NCBI RefSeq assembly: GCF_029233945.1
Contig: NZ_JARGOQ010000012.1
Coordinates: 1-64,000, forward strand
Source of the DNA: Sneathiella sp.
GTDB taxonomy: Bacteria > Pseudomonadota > Alphaproteobacteria > Sneathiellales > Sneathiellaceae
Direction: 5' to 3'
DNA: 64,000 nt
The stretch's first letter is position 1; each line of letters begins with the position of its first letter. The notes below the pieces were generated by a model that saw only the letters and a program-made list of their open reading frames with translations, ran no database searches and had not been told where the DNA came from. The position numbers and the translations under genes were made by a program. Of the stretch, positions 55,222-63,360 are shown one piece after another.

Positions 55222-55707
55222 ATGCCCTCATTTGATATTGTCTCGAAAACAGAAATGGCGGAAGTCGATAACGCGCTGAATAACATTCGCCGGGAAATCG
55301 AGACCCGCTATGACTTCAAGGGCAGCAACTGCACGGTCGAGCGGGCGGAGCAGGCCATCACCATCCATGCGGATGATGACCTCAAGCTGAAACAGATGCA
55401 TGAGCTGCTGGCGACGCATTTGACACGCCGGAAAGTCGATGCCGGGGTTCTGGACTATCAGGCGCCGGAGAAATCTGCCGGACAAAGCGTCCGGCAGGTG
55501 GTGATCGTCCGGGAAGGCATCGATAAGGATCTCGCAAAAAAGCTGGTAAAAGAGATCAAGGGCTCCAAGGTCAAGGTGCAGGTTGCCATTCAGGGAGATG
55601 AGCTTCGCGTGACCGGCAAAAAACGCGACGATCTGCAGGAGACCATCGCCTTCTGCAAGGGCCTTAAGCAGGAACTTCCCCTGCAATATGTGAATTTCCG
55701 CGACTGA
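55222..55707 (+). CDS. yajQ: YajQ family nucleotide-binding protein
   Basis: 161 residues: PSFDIVSKTEMAEVDNALNN, RYDFKGSNCTVER, and the C-terminal VKVQVAIQGDELRVTGKKRDDLQ are hallmarks of YajQ (UPF0234). The protein binds nucleotides/tRNA; in Xanthomonas a member binds c-di-GMP. It follows prfC after 24 bases. Confidence 0.95.
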   Translation: MPSFDIVSKTEMAEVDNALNNIRREIETRYDFKGSNCTVERAEQAITIHADDDLKLKQMHELLATHLTRRKVDAGVLDYQAPEKSAGQSVRQVVIVREGIDKDLAKKLVKEIKGSKVKVQVAIQGDELRVTGKKRDDLQETIAFCKGLKQELPLQYVNFRD

Positions 55708-55711
55708 GACG

Positions 55712-56221
55712 TTACGGCATCGGCCCGAAGGTCCGGTGGGTGATCTTCGGCGGGCCTTCTTCATAAATCTGCATGATGGCAATCTCGCCATATTTGTCGG
55801 GTTGGCGGTCGCGGCCGCCGAGCTGCCCGTAGATGCTCTGCAGGTTATCCGTATTGCCGACCCACATCACCGCCTTGCCGGGATTTTCCGTGATCAGCCG
55901 TTCGGCGACATTGCTGACATCGATCACTTTGAGCTCGATCCCGCGCTGTTCGATCAATGGCATCACTGTATCAATATTGCGCTTCTTGTCGGGGCTGTAG
56001 ATCACGTCGATATCTAGATCAGCGACGGCGGCGGGCAAGGCCTCAGCGCGGGCGATGCCCTTTTCATTGAGGTCGGTCGCAAAGGGGATGCGGTCTGCGT
56101 GACGCAGGAGAATGACAGTCGTTGTCGTGCCGGGTGGGGAGTTGACCGTGCTGCAGGCCGCGAGCAGTCCGAAACTGACGGCGATCAGGCCGAGAGTGAC
56201 AATCCTGCGTCCGATGCTCAT
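55712..56221 (-). CDS. Lipoprotein of the histidine phosphatase superfamily
   Basis: 169 residues. A lipobox LLAACS (Cys at about residue 22) follows an N-terminal hydrophobic segment, so the protein is likely tethered to a membrane facing the periplasm. The phosphatase domain starts with TVILLRHADRIPF, the RHG-like motif with the active His, and has IDVIYSPDKKRNIDTVMPLI. ATG 56221 has AAGGGGGA 5-6 bases upstream. The substrate is unknown. Confidence 0.82.
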   Translation of the reverse strand: MSIGRRIVTLGLIAVSFGLLAACSTVNSPPGTTTTVILLRHADRIPFATDLNEKGIARAEALPAAVADLDIDVIYSPDKKRNIDTVMPLIEQRGIELKVIDVSNVAERLITENPGKAVMWVGNTDNLQSIYGQLGGRDRQPDKYGEIAIMQIYEEGPPKITHRTFGPMP

Positions 56222-56243
56222 GACGTCCCCCTTCAACTTAATT

Positions 56244-57140
56244 CTAACCGAGACTATAATCCGAGGTCTCCGAGGGTGTTCCCTCGGCCTTGATCTCCCC
56301 CTCATTCACCATATGCAGGATATGTGCATAGACCGAGCGGGCGGCGGCGGGATGCAGGTTCTCAGGCACATCCGTATACATTCTTTTCACCATGTCGGGG
56401 ATGGCCATGGGGCCGGAACTCAGGCATTTGCGGATCTGGTCCATGCGTTCCTGCCGGTGGGCGATCAGGGCCTCGACAAAGGGCTTTGTCTCCGTAATCG
56501 CGGGGCCGTGGGTCGGCCAGTAGGTGTCATAGTCAAAGCCGAGCAGCTTATCGAGGCTTTGCATATACTCGCTCATATTGCCGTCGGGCGGGGAGACGAC
56601 CGTGGTCGACCAGCCCATCACATGATCGCCGGTAAAGAGGGTGTTTTCTTCGCGCAAACCAAAGCACACATGATTTGAAAGATGCCCCGGCGTATGGACG
56701 ACATCGACGGTCCAGCCGTTGCCGAGGATGACATCGTTATCTTCGAGCTCGATGTCGGGCACGAATGCCATGTCGCCGCCTTCTTCCAAGCCTGATTCGA
56801 GCTTGCCGCCGCCATGGGGCCCAAAGCCGTAGGTCTTCGCGCCGGTCAGCTGCTTCAAGGGTTCAGCGGCGGGAGAATGGTCGCGGTGGGTATGGGTAAT
56901 CAGGATGTGGGTGACCATCTCCCCCTTCAGCGCCGTCATCAGGGCGCCGACATGTGCCCCATCCAGCGGGCCCGGATCAATAACCGCGACCTCGCCACGC
57001 CCGATGATATAGGTGCCGGTGCCGTGAAAGGTGAAGGCGCTCGGGTTTTTGGCGACTACCCGGCGAATCAGCGGGCTGAGATCCTCCGCCACGCCATATT
57101 CAAACTCCAAGTCTCTTCTGAACGGGACTTTAACTGCCAT
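56244..57140 (-). CDS. Metallo-beta-lactamase-fold hydrolase (LACTB2-like)
   Basis: 298 residues. Metal-binding motifs THTHRDHSPAA (HxHxDH), HTPGHLSNH, TGDHVMGWSTTVVSPP and the final THGPAI are in order. A winged-helix-like tail (about 225-290) with IRKCLSSGPMAIPDMVKRMY matches the LACTB2/ribonuclease-Z-like C-terminal domain, so a nuclease or ester hydrolase role is possible. It lies 22 bases upstream of the lipoprotein gene on the same strand. Confidence 0.88.
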   Translation of the reverse strand: MAVKVPFRRDLEFEYGVAEDLSPLIRRVVAKNPSAFTFHGTGTYIIGRGEVAVIDPGPLDGAHVGALMTALKGEMVTHILITHTHRDHSPAAEPLKQLTGAKTYGFGPHGGGKLESGLEEGGDMAFVPDIELEDNDVILGNGWTVDVVHTPGHLSNHVCFGLREENTLFTGDHVMGWSTTVVSPPDGNMSEYMQSLDKLLGFDYDTYWPTHGPAITETKPFVEALIAHRQERMDQIRKCLSSGPMAIPDMVKRMYTDVPENLHPAAARSVYAHILHMVNEGEIKAEGTPSETSDYSLG

Positions 57141-57220
57141 GATCTTGCTTTCCGGTTTTCAGCAATTGTACTGATAAGAACCGGAGCAGCAACAGGAAGT
57201 TTCATCAAATGCCGGAGAAT

Positions 57221-57697
57221 TTAAGCCCGGCTGGAAAAATTCGCCAACCCGAAGGAAGAAATCGACGGTTTCGAGAGGTTCGGAATTCTCGAGAAAACGA
57301 AGTTTTTCGCTTCGTCCATGCAGATCGTTGACGTTAACTGCAAATCGATATCTTTCGTGTCGGCTACCGCATGGGACAGTTGAACAATGCTGCGATATCC
57401 GGCTTCATTAGTAACGGAAGCTGCTACCACGCGCGTTATGCCCGCTTTGATAAAAATATCACCAAATATAAGCATATCGTCGTACGAGATTTCGTCCTCA
57501 TAGCCGGCGCGATTATCAAAGATAGCAAAGAAATTGGAGGAGGGATTGGTTTTGAGTGTCTTCCGATAGACCGGTATGCGGTGCTCGCGGCTGACCGGTC
57601 CCAATGCTGTCATGAAATTGATATACTCTCCGCCGTATTCCCGTGTTTCATAGCTGATATTGGCGAATGCTCCTGAGGAGACTTTATGTCCTTGCAT
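57221..57697 (-). CDS. Unknown small protein, paralogue A of three
   Basis: 158 residues, no signal peptide or membrane segment. It shares with its two neighbours the core SSGAFANISYETREY, REHRIPVY, NPSSNFFAIFDNR, SYDDM and TNEAGYRSIVQL. By hand count about 65 of the first 110 residues match paralogue B. Secondary-structure-like alternation of strands (FFAIFDNR, VVAASVTNE) and helices, and a C-terminal DEAKNFVFSRI, recalls STAS/SpoIIAA-like domains, but this is inference. It ends near the metallo-hydrolase gene; both are on the minus strand. A C-terminal serine-rich tail is extra. Confidence 0.6.
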   Translation of the reverse strand: MQGHKVSSGAFANISYETREYGGEYINFMTALGPVSREHRIPVYRKTLKTNPSSNFFAIFDNRAGYEDEISYDDMLIFGDIFIKAGITRVVAASVTNEAGYRSIVQLSHAVADTKDIDLQLTSTICMDEAKNFVFSRIPNLSKPSISSFGLANFSSRA

Positions 57698-57977
57698 CTC
57701 GTTTCTCGCATTAAATAATGATCTCCAAATTAATACAGACAGTTACTAATACTTTGTGAACGAGTTATCACATAATTCAGATTAATGTAATATCATAAAT
57801 TCTAAATAATTAATTTTAATATTCATATACTATGTATACTATTACTTATTTATACTAAATATTTCTTACATATCTAAGAATCTAAGAGAATAAATACTTG
57901 ATTTCATGAGTGAATGAAGATCGACCAGGCGGCATCGACGTACTTGAACATGTCTGGAATGTCCGGAGTCAGGGTAA
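57698..57977. other. AT-rich spacer between paralogues A and B
   Basis: 280 bases, very rich in A and T (almost no G or C from 57770 to 57900), including TATACTATTACTTATTTATACTA near 57832-57858 (split into two related TATACTA copies). I see no gene; it likely contains the promoter of paralogue A. Confidence 0.5.
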
Positions 57978-58415
57978 TCATCCGACGCGCGCGAGGGTCT
58001 CGATCCGCGACAGAATGAAGTTTTCCGCATCCGTCATATTCTCTGAAAATTCCGTATGTGATTCCAGGGTTTTGACTTTGGCAACCGCGCGGGCCAGCTT
58101 GAGGATATTGTCATACCCAAATTCCCTAGTGATGATGGCGCCGTGAATCCGTTTAATGCCGGCATCCAAAAGAATGTCAGCAACGATCTGCATATCATCA
58201 TAGGAGAAGTTATCTTCATGGCCGCGGCGGTTGTCGAGAATAACGAAATAATCCGCAGACGGATTATTCTCAAGCGTCTGGTAGTAAAAGGGGATGCGGT
58301 GTTCACGGTTGATCGGTCCCATCACTTTCATGATGTGGATATGCTCGCCGTTATACTCCCGGGTTTCATAGTCAATGTTGGCAAATGACCCCGAGGAGAT
58401 CTTGCGTCCTTTCAT
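57978..58415 (-). CDS. Unknown small protein, paralogue B of three
   Basis: 145 residues from ATG 58415; GGAAA lies 7 bases upstream, and this start aligns with the first residues of the two paralogues (MKGRKISSG, MQGHKVSSG, MKWRKVASG). Core motifs: FANIDYETREY, REHRIPFY, YFVILDNRRG, FSYDDMQIVADILLDAGI, TREFGYDNILKL and DAENFILSRI. It is the most regular member. A cytosolic location is expected. No function is known to me. Confidence 0.6.
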   Translation of the reverse strand: MKGRKISSGSFANIDYETREYNGEHIHIMKVMGPINREHRIPFYYQTLENNPSADYFVILDNRRGHEDNFSYDDMQIVADILLDAGIKRIHGAIITREFGYDNILKLARAVAKVKTLESHTEFSENMTDAENFILSRIETLARVG

Positions 58416-58717
58416 CACAGTTTCCAAATTAGTCAATGTTCAGTCGTCTCAGGATAAATAGGCAATCACCCGGCAGCTATTCCCGCCCGGAGAATGCCGT
58501 GTTTGAGCGATTAATTATGGAAAAAATAGTTACTAGCTATCAGATGATTTCCGTTAATATAACATTCTGGGCGGGTTTCAAATTTTCTGGAAAGCGTCTT
58601 TCAAATTCCATCACACCCAAGGGCATATGCCCGACAATGTCGGTCGGGACAGCAAGCCCGCAGACATATAGTAGACGCTCTTAATATACAATAGGTTTTT
58701 TTAAGAAATAAAACGGG
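58416..58717. other. Spacer between paralogues B and C
   Basis: 302 bases without a convincing gene. It is moderately AT-rich and includes a small dyad CCGAC-AAT-GTCGG near 58632 and GCATATGC near 58623, but no T-run beside them. It may carry the promoter of paralogue B. Nothing else is seen. Confidence 0.4.
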
Positions 58718-59155
58718 CTAGTTTTCTTTTACGCACTCATCCATCCGTAGGAGAACAAATTTCTCCGCTGTCGCGAAATCGGGGCTCGAAATCGCCTCAA
58801 CCTCCAAATCCTTCGTTATTGAGATTGCCTTGATCAGCTTGATGATTTTATCATAGCCAGGATCTTTGGTGACGACAGCATAAATGAAGCGATTGATGCC
58901 ATGTGAGACGAGCATGTCGCCGAAATTGGACATGTCCGCCATGGAAAGAAGGCTCTCCTTGCCTTTGCGATTATCCAGAATGCAAAAATAGTTGCCTGAT
59001 TTGGTCAGGGCTAATGTCTTTTCATAAACCGGCACACGGTCTTCCTTGTCCAGTGAGCCGCTCTGCGTCACGACATGCAGGAACTCTCCCCCGCATTCCT
59101 TCGTTTCATACTTGATGTTCGTGAAAGAACCGGACGCTACCTTACGCCATTTCAT
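58718..59155 (-). CDS. Unknown small protein, paralogue C of three
   Basis: 145 residues; AAAGGG lies 7 bases before ATG 59155. Shared motifs are SGSFTNIKYETKE, GGEFLHVV, RVPVYEKTL, NYFCILDNRKG, DMSNFGDMLVSHGI, AVVTKDPGYDKIIKL and TAEKFVLLRM. It is more diverged than A and B from each other. Head-to-head with the DUF3365 gene 293 bases away. Possible STAS-like fold; no catalytic signature is obvious. Confidence 0.6.
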   Translation of the reverse strand: MKWRKVASGSFTNIKYETKECGGEFLHVVTQSGSLDKEDRVPVYEKTLALTKSGNYFCILDNRKGKESLLSMADMSNFGDMLVSHGINRFIYAVVTKDPGYDKIIKLIKAISITKDLEVEAISSPDFATAEKFVLLRMDECVKEN

Positions 59156-59448
59156 GTAATACCCTTTCTACACCCTTCTGACTGCCGCCTCCCTGCAACA
59201 CCGGACAAAACCAAAATATATATGCCGCGATATTAATGGAATTCAAGGGGCGTTTCAAGCATGTCCGCATTCCCCGTTTCGATAAAAGCATGGTTTTTCC
59301 GGGCGAGGATTTCCGATCTTGCACAAAGGGAAGCTTTACGGATTGACCGGGAATTGTTAGGCTTTCGCTCTTGGAATGCCATTCGTTGTTTGGCGGTCAT
59401 TTGGTGACAAACAACCTTCAAGATTGAATCCGGAATAGGGGACGTAAA
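59156..59448. promoter_or_regulatory. Divergent spacer between paralogue C and the haem-sensor operon
   Basis: 293 bases with no gene. It must hold the promoters of both paralogue C (minus) and the signalling operon (plus). I see no clear hexamers or repeats beyond general AT richness near 59205-59235. Confidence 0.35.
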
Positions 59449-60210
59449 ATGGCTCGGATAGGACAGTTGAAACTATTGGCGACCCTGCTGTGGGCCTTGT
59501 TTCTGGTCCTGCCGTCGGCGGCCCTCGCCGAAGACAAAACCGGCGAATATGACATTGCGATTGATTTGGCGACCATGTTGCAGTCCGCCCGCTCGATTAT
59601 CGGGGAAAACCAGGATCTTATTAATGATCCCACTATCGGCGACAAGGGGCTCACCGCGGAAGTCGTACGGGCGCGGGCGCTTGAAAAATTCACGGTGGCC
59701 AAAGGCGGCACCCAGCCGGACTTATCGGGTGGCGATCTCAGGAGCCGCCTCCTGAAAGCTCAGATTGAGGCAATTTCCAAGGTGATAACCGAGCATCAGG
59801 GCACCATCAACCAGCCCGGTGTCGCCTTCAAAGGTTTTGTGCCGGCGGTTTTTGCCCGTCTGGTGAATGAAGAATTCAAGCAGGCGATGGGCGAAGAGGC
59901 GGAGGTGAAAGTCACCGCGCCGCCGGAACTGATCCGCAACCGCAAGGCCCGCCCCGATGATTGGGAGGTTGAGGCCATTCGCAATGATCTGTCCGCGCCG
60001 GGATGGGAGAAGGGCGCCATCTTCTCCGCTGAGGCGGCTAATCGCGGCCGACCGGCCTTTCGTGTTCTTGTGCCGGAGTATTACGGACAGGGATGTCTCG
60101 CCTGCCATGGGGCACCGAAGGGCGAACTTGATGTGACGGGTTATCCGAAAGAGGGGGGCAATCTCGGCGATCTTGGCGGTGTGATCAGTGTAACGCTGTA
60201 CCGCAACTGA
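59449..60210 (+). CDS. Exported Tll0287/DUF3365-like haem protein
   Basis: 253 residues with a signal peptide (hydrophobic core at about 9-25, probable cleavage after ALA near 27). The mature part is helical and ends with QGCLACHGAPKGEL, where C216-x-x-C219-H220 is the c-type haem-binding motif, followed by GGNLGDLGGVISVTLYR. This layout is that of the DUF3365/Tll0287-like family, known as a haem-binding sensor fold also found fused to kinases. The kinase gene begins 28 bases later, so the protein likely feeds it a redox or ligand signal from the periplasm (inference). Confidence 0.85.
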   Translation: MARIGQLKLLATLLWALFLVLPSAALAEDKTGEYDIAIDLATMLQSARSIIGENQDLINDPTIGDKGLTAEVVRARALEKFTVAKGGTQPDLSGGDLRSRLLKAQIEAISKVITEHQGTINQPGVAFKGFVPAVFARLVNEEFKQAMGEEAEVKVTAPPELIRNRKARPDDWEVEAIRNDLSAPGWEKGAIFSAEAANRGRPAFRVLVPEYYGQGCLACHGAPKGELDVTGYPKEGGNLGDLGGVISVTLYRN

Positions 60211-60238
60211 ACCGGTCGCCCGGAAGGCGGATATCCTG

Positions 60239-62986
60239 ATGAGCAACTTTTCCATTCTCACCCGATTATCGATCCTGAGCGTGGCGCTTCTGGCAATCCT
60301 GATCGGATCGAACCTGTTTCTCGATTACCGCCTGACGCAGAATGCCAAGACAATCGCGAGCGAGGCGGCGCTCGTTGGCCGGATAACCACTGCCAATGCC
60401 GCCAGCAAGTCCTTTGGCGATTTGAAATTCTGGCTCGCCGACCTTGCGGTTAGCCTACTTACCCTGTCAGAGCGCAATGCAGATGCGGCGCTGAAATCCC
60501 TGACGACCAGCCTTGAGGAGTTGAAGGAGTTTGATCCCGAAAGGGTGGCCCTGATCAAACAGGAGCTTGACCTGTTGATGAACGAGGCCCTTCTCGCCGT
60601 TGATGCCTATACGGATGAGCGTCGCGTGATCGGAAATTCCCTGATGGCCAAGGCGCGCGTACATATCCAGACAATCGATGGGCATCTTTCCAGTATTGTG
60701 GATGAACTGGAGGCGGAATCGCGTGTGCGCAGCAGTGCCGGTCTTGCCTCTGCCCGGGATGCGGTCAGCCTCTCTCATATCATTATCATCGTCGGTGCTC
60801 TCATTGGGTTGCTGCTGACGTTCCTCGTGCTTCGCTCAATCCGCACGCCGCTCTCACGGATTGTTACGGCCATGCGGGCCATCACCAAGGGAGACTTGAC
60901 CGCAGAGGTGCCTCCCGCCGGACGCGATGAAATCGGTGAGATGGCCAAAACCCTGTCCCTGTTTCGCGATAGCCTGATCGAACGGGACCGGCTGGCAGCA
61001 GAGTGGGAGGAAGCGCAGGCCGAAGCCCGGAATGCTCAAGAGAAGCTGCTTGTGGCGATTGAGGCGGTGACCGACGCCTTTGCCCTCTATGACACCGAAG
61101 ACCGGCTGGTCATTGCCAACAGCAAATATAGTGAAATGTATGAGTATCTCGGGTTGAGCATCGAAAAGGGCATCCGCTATGAAACGATCATTTCCGCCGC
61201 TGTGGACAAGAAAATGATCGTTGCGGCTCAGGAAAACTCTGATCAATGGCTGAAAGAGCGAATTGAGCGCCACCGCAACCCGACGGGCCCATATGAACAT
61301 TTGCGCGCCGATGGAAAATGGCTCCGGATCAATGAACAGAAAACAGCGGATGGGGGCGTCGTCGGTGTTTTTACTGACATAACGGAGGCCAAGGCACGTG
61401 AGACGGAACTTGGCGAAATGGTGGATCGGCTGGCCGAGGCGCGCGATGTGGCAATGAAGGCGACGCAAACAAAGAGCCAGTTCCTTGCCAATATGAGCCA
61501 TGAACTCAGAACGCCGCTCAATGCCGTGATCGGCATTACAGAGATGCTGGAAGAAGACGCGATCGAGGATGAGGATGAGGATATGATCGAGCCCTTGCAG
61601 CGGATCAGCCGTGCGGGCAAGCATCTTCTCAAGCTGATCAATGATATCCTTGATCTGTCCAAGATCGAGGCCGGCAAGATGGAACTGCATGTGGAAAGCT
61701 TCGATCTTGCTGCCGTTGTCCGGGATTGTGTTGATATGGCCGGGCCGCTCGCCACGCCCAACAATAATACAATCGATGTCAGCCTGCCGGATGATCTGCC
61801 GTCCATGACCTCCGATGTGACGCGGGTCCGGCAGGTTGTCTTCAATCTTCTCAGCAACGCCTGCAAATTTACGGAAAACGGGACAATCGGTATTTCGGTT
61901 AGTCGGGCGGCGGGTGATATTATCAAAATCGATGTTTCCGACACGGGGATTGGTATGTCGCCTGAACAGCTTGAGCGCCTGTTCAGTGATTTCTCTCAGG
62001 CCGACAGCTCGACCACCCGTAAATATGGCGGCACGGGGCTGGGCCTCGCTATCTCGCAGCGCTTCTGCCGCATGATGGGCGGAGATGTCACCGTGGAAAG
62101 CACGCCGGGGACGGGTTCCGTCTTTCGTGTCAGTCTGCCGCGGCAGATTTCATCGGAGGAGGAGAGCGGCCCGATGGAAGGGGCGCTCTCAAGCGCGCCG
62201 ACGGGAGGGGAGCTTGAGGGGAATGTCGTGTTGGTCGTCGATGATGACCCGGTTGCCCGCGATATCCTGCGCCGTTTCCTGGAAGCGGAAGGCTATGACG
62301 TTGCCACTGCCGTCGATGGGGATGAGGGGCTTGAGAAGGCGCGCACCCTTTGTCCCGCCGTAATCACGCTGGATGTGGTGATGCCGGGGAAGGATGGCTG
62401 GACACTGCTCCAGGAACTTAAGGATGATCCGAAGCTTAAGGATATCCCGGTATTGATGGTATCCATCGTCGATGACAAGCATAAGGGCTTTTCGCTTGGC
62501 GTTGCCGACTATATGACCAAGCCGGTCGACCGCAAGCGCCTGTTGACCTTGTTGGAGCGGTACAAACTCAATGGCAATGGCGGCAATGTGCTGATCATCG
62601 AGGATGATGGCTCGACCCGCCAGTTGATGCGTCGGATTTTTGTAAGCGAAGGCTGGCGGGTGCGCGAGGCGGTGAATGGTCGGGCCGGTCTGCAACTCGT
62701 TAAGGACGCCATTCCGGACTTGATCCTGCTCGACCTGATCATGCCGGAAATGGATGGTTTTGAATTTGTTGATTCCCTGAAAGCAGTCCCCGAGGCAAAG
62801 GGGGTACCGGTGGTTGTCATCACCGGGGCAGACCTGTCCGACGACGACCGTAAGCGTCTCAATGGCGGGGTTGAACAGGTTATCAAGAAATCAGCGGACG
62901 GGGCGCCAACGTTCCTCGATGAAGTCCGCCGATATGTGGGTCAACACCTGATTGCTCGTGCCAAAATGTCTGGAGAAGCAAAATGA
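60239..62986 (+). CDS. Hybrid sensor histidine kinase with two receiver domains
   Basis: 915 residues. In order: membrane helix (about 7-27), a periplasmic helical domain (28-180), second helix (181-201), HAMP (about 202-255), PAS (about 277-390), HisKA with phospho-accepting H421 in SHELRTPLNA, ATPase domain with NLLSNACKFTENG and TGIGMS and GGTGLGLAIS, receiver 1 with D712 (TLDVVMPGKDG) and receiver 2 with D832 (LLDLIMPEMDG). It overlaps the next receiver gene by four bases. With the exported haem protein just upstream it forms the sensor half of a phosphorelay. No HPt domain is visible in it. Confidence 0.93.
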   Translation: MSNFSILTRLSILSVALLAILIGSNLFLDYRLTQNAKTIASEAALVGRITTANAASKSFGDLKFWLADLAVSLLTLSERNADAALKSLTTSLEELKEFDPERVALIKQELDLLMNEALLAVDAYTDERRVIGNSLMAKARVHIQTIDGHLSSIVDELEAESRVRSSAGLASARDAVSLSHIIIIVGALIGLLLTFLVLRSIRTPLSRIVTAMRAITKGDLTAEVPPAGRDEIGEMAKTLSLFRDSLIERDRLAAEWEEAQAEARNAQEKLLVAIEAVTDAFALYDTEDRLVIANSKYSEMYEYLGLSIEKGIRYETIISAAVDKKMIVAAQENSDQWLKERIERHRNPTGPYEHLRADGKWLRINEQKTADGGVVGVFTDITEAKARETELGEMVDRLAEARDVAMKATQTKSQFLANMSHELRTPLNAVIGITEMLEEDAIEDEDEDMIEPLQRISRAGKHLLKLINDILDLSKIEAGKMELHVESFDLAAVVRDCVDMAGPLATPNNNTIDVSLPDDLPSMTSDVTRVRQVVFNLLSNACKFTENGTIGISVSRAAGDIIKIDVSDTGIGMSPEQLERLFSDFSQADSSTTRKYGGTGLGLAISQRFCRMMGGDVTVESTPGTGSVFRVSLPRQISSEEESGPMEGALSSAPTGGELEGNVVLVVDDDPVARDILRRFLEAEGYDVATAVDGDEGLEKARTLCPAVITLDVVMPGKDGWTLLQELKDDPKLKDIPVLMVSIVDDKHKGFSLGVADYMTKPVDRKRLLTLLERYKLNGNGGNVLIIEDDGSTRQLMRRIFVSEGWRVREAVNGRAGLQLVKDAIPDLILLDLIMPEMDGFEFVDSLKAVPEAKGVPVVVITGADLSDDDRKRLNGGVEQVIKKSADGAPTFLDEVRRYVGQHLIARAKMSGEAK

Positions 62987-63360
62987 CCAAGATCCTCTAT
63001 GTCGAGGACAATGAGGACAATATCTACATGTTGTCCCGCCGCCTGAAGCGCAAAGGGTTCGAGGTCGTCATCGCGAGAGATGGTGCCGCCGGGATCGAGG
63101 CGGCCCATGGCGAGATGCCCGCGCTCATCCTGATGGATTTGAGCCTTCCGAAAATGGACGGCTGGGAGGCGACGCGGCGGCTGAAATCAGATGAGACAAC
63201 GAAAGCCATCCCAATCATCGCCCTGTCGGCCCATGCGCTGGAAGGCGAGCGGGAGAAGGCGCTCGATGCTGGCTGCGATGACTTCGATACCAAACCCGTC
63301 GAATTTTCCCGCCTCATGGGAAAGATTGAAGGATTTCTGGATATGGGAGGGACATCTTGA
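62983..63360 (+). CDS. Stand-alone response regulator receiver (CheY/DivK-like)
   Basis: 125-residue single receiver domain. ILYVEDNEDN holds the acidic pocket, D52 in LILMDLSLPKMDGWE is the phosphorylation site, and LSAHAL and the K in TKPVEF complete the active site. No output domain. The GEREKALDAGCDDFDTKPV stretch resembles DivK-type shuttles. Start overlaps the kinase stop (ATGA) and its stop overlaps the next start (TTGA), so all are coupled. Confidence 0.93.
   Translation: MTKILYVEDNEDNIYMLSRRLKRKGFEVVIARDGAAGIEAAHGEMPALILMDLSLPKMDGWEATRRLKSDETTKAIPIIALSAHALEGEREKALDAGCDDFDTKPVEFSRLMGKIEGFLDMGGTS

Noticed and set aside
58632-58650. CCGAC/GTCGG hairpin as terminator of paralogue C
   Set aside because: The stem is five bases long, there is no T-run beside it in the needed orientation, and it sits in an otherwise unstructured spacer.
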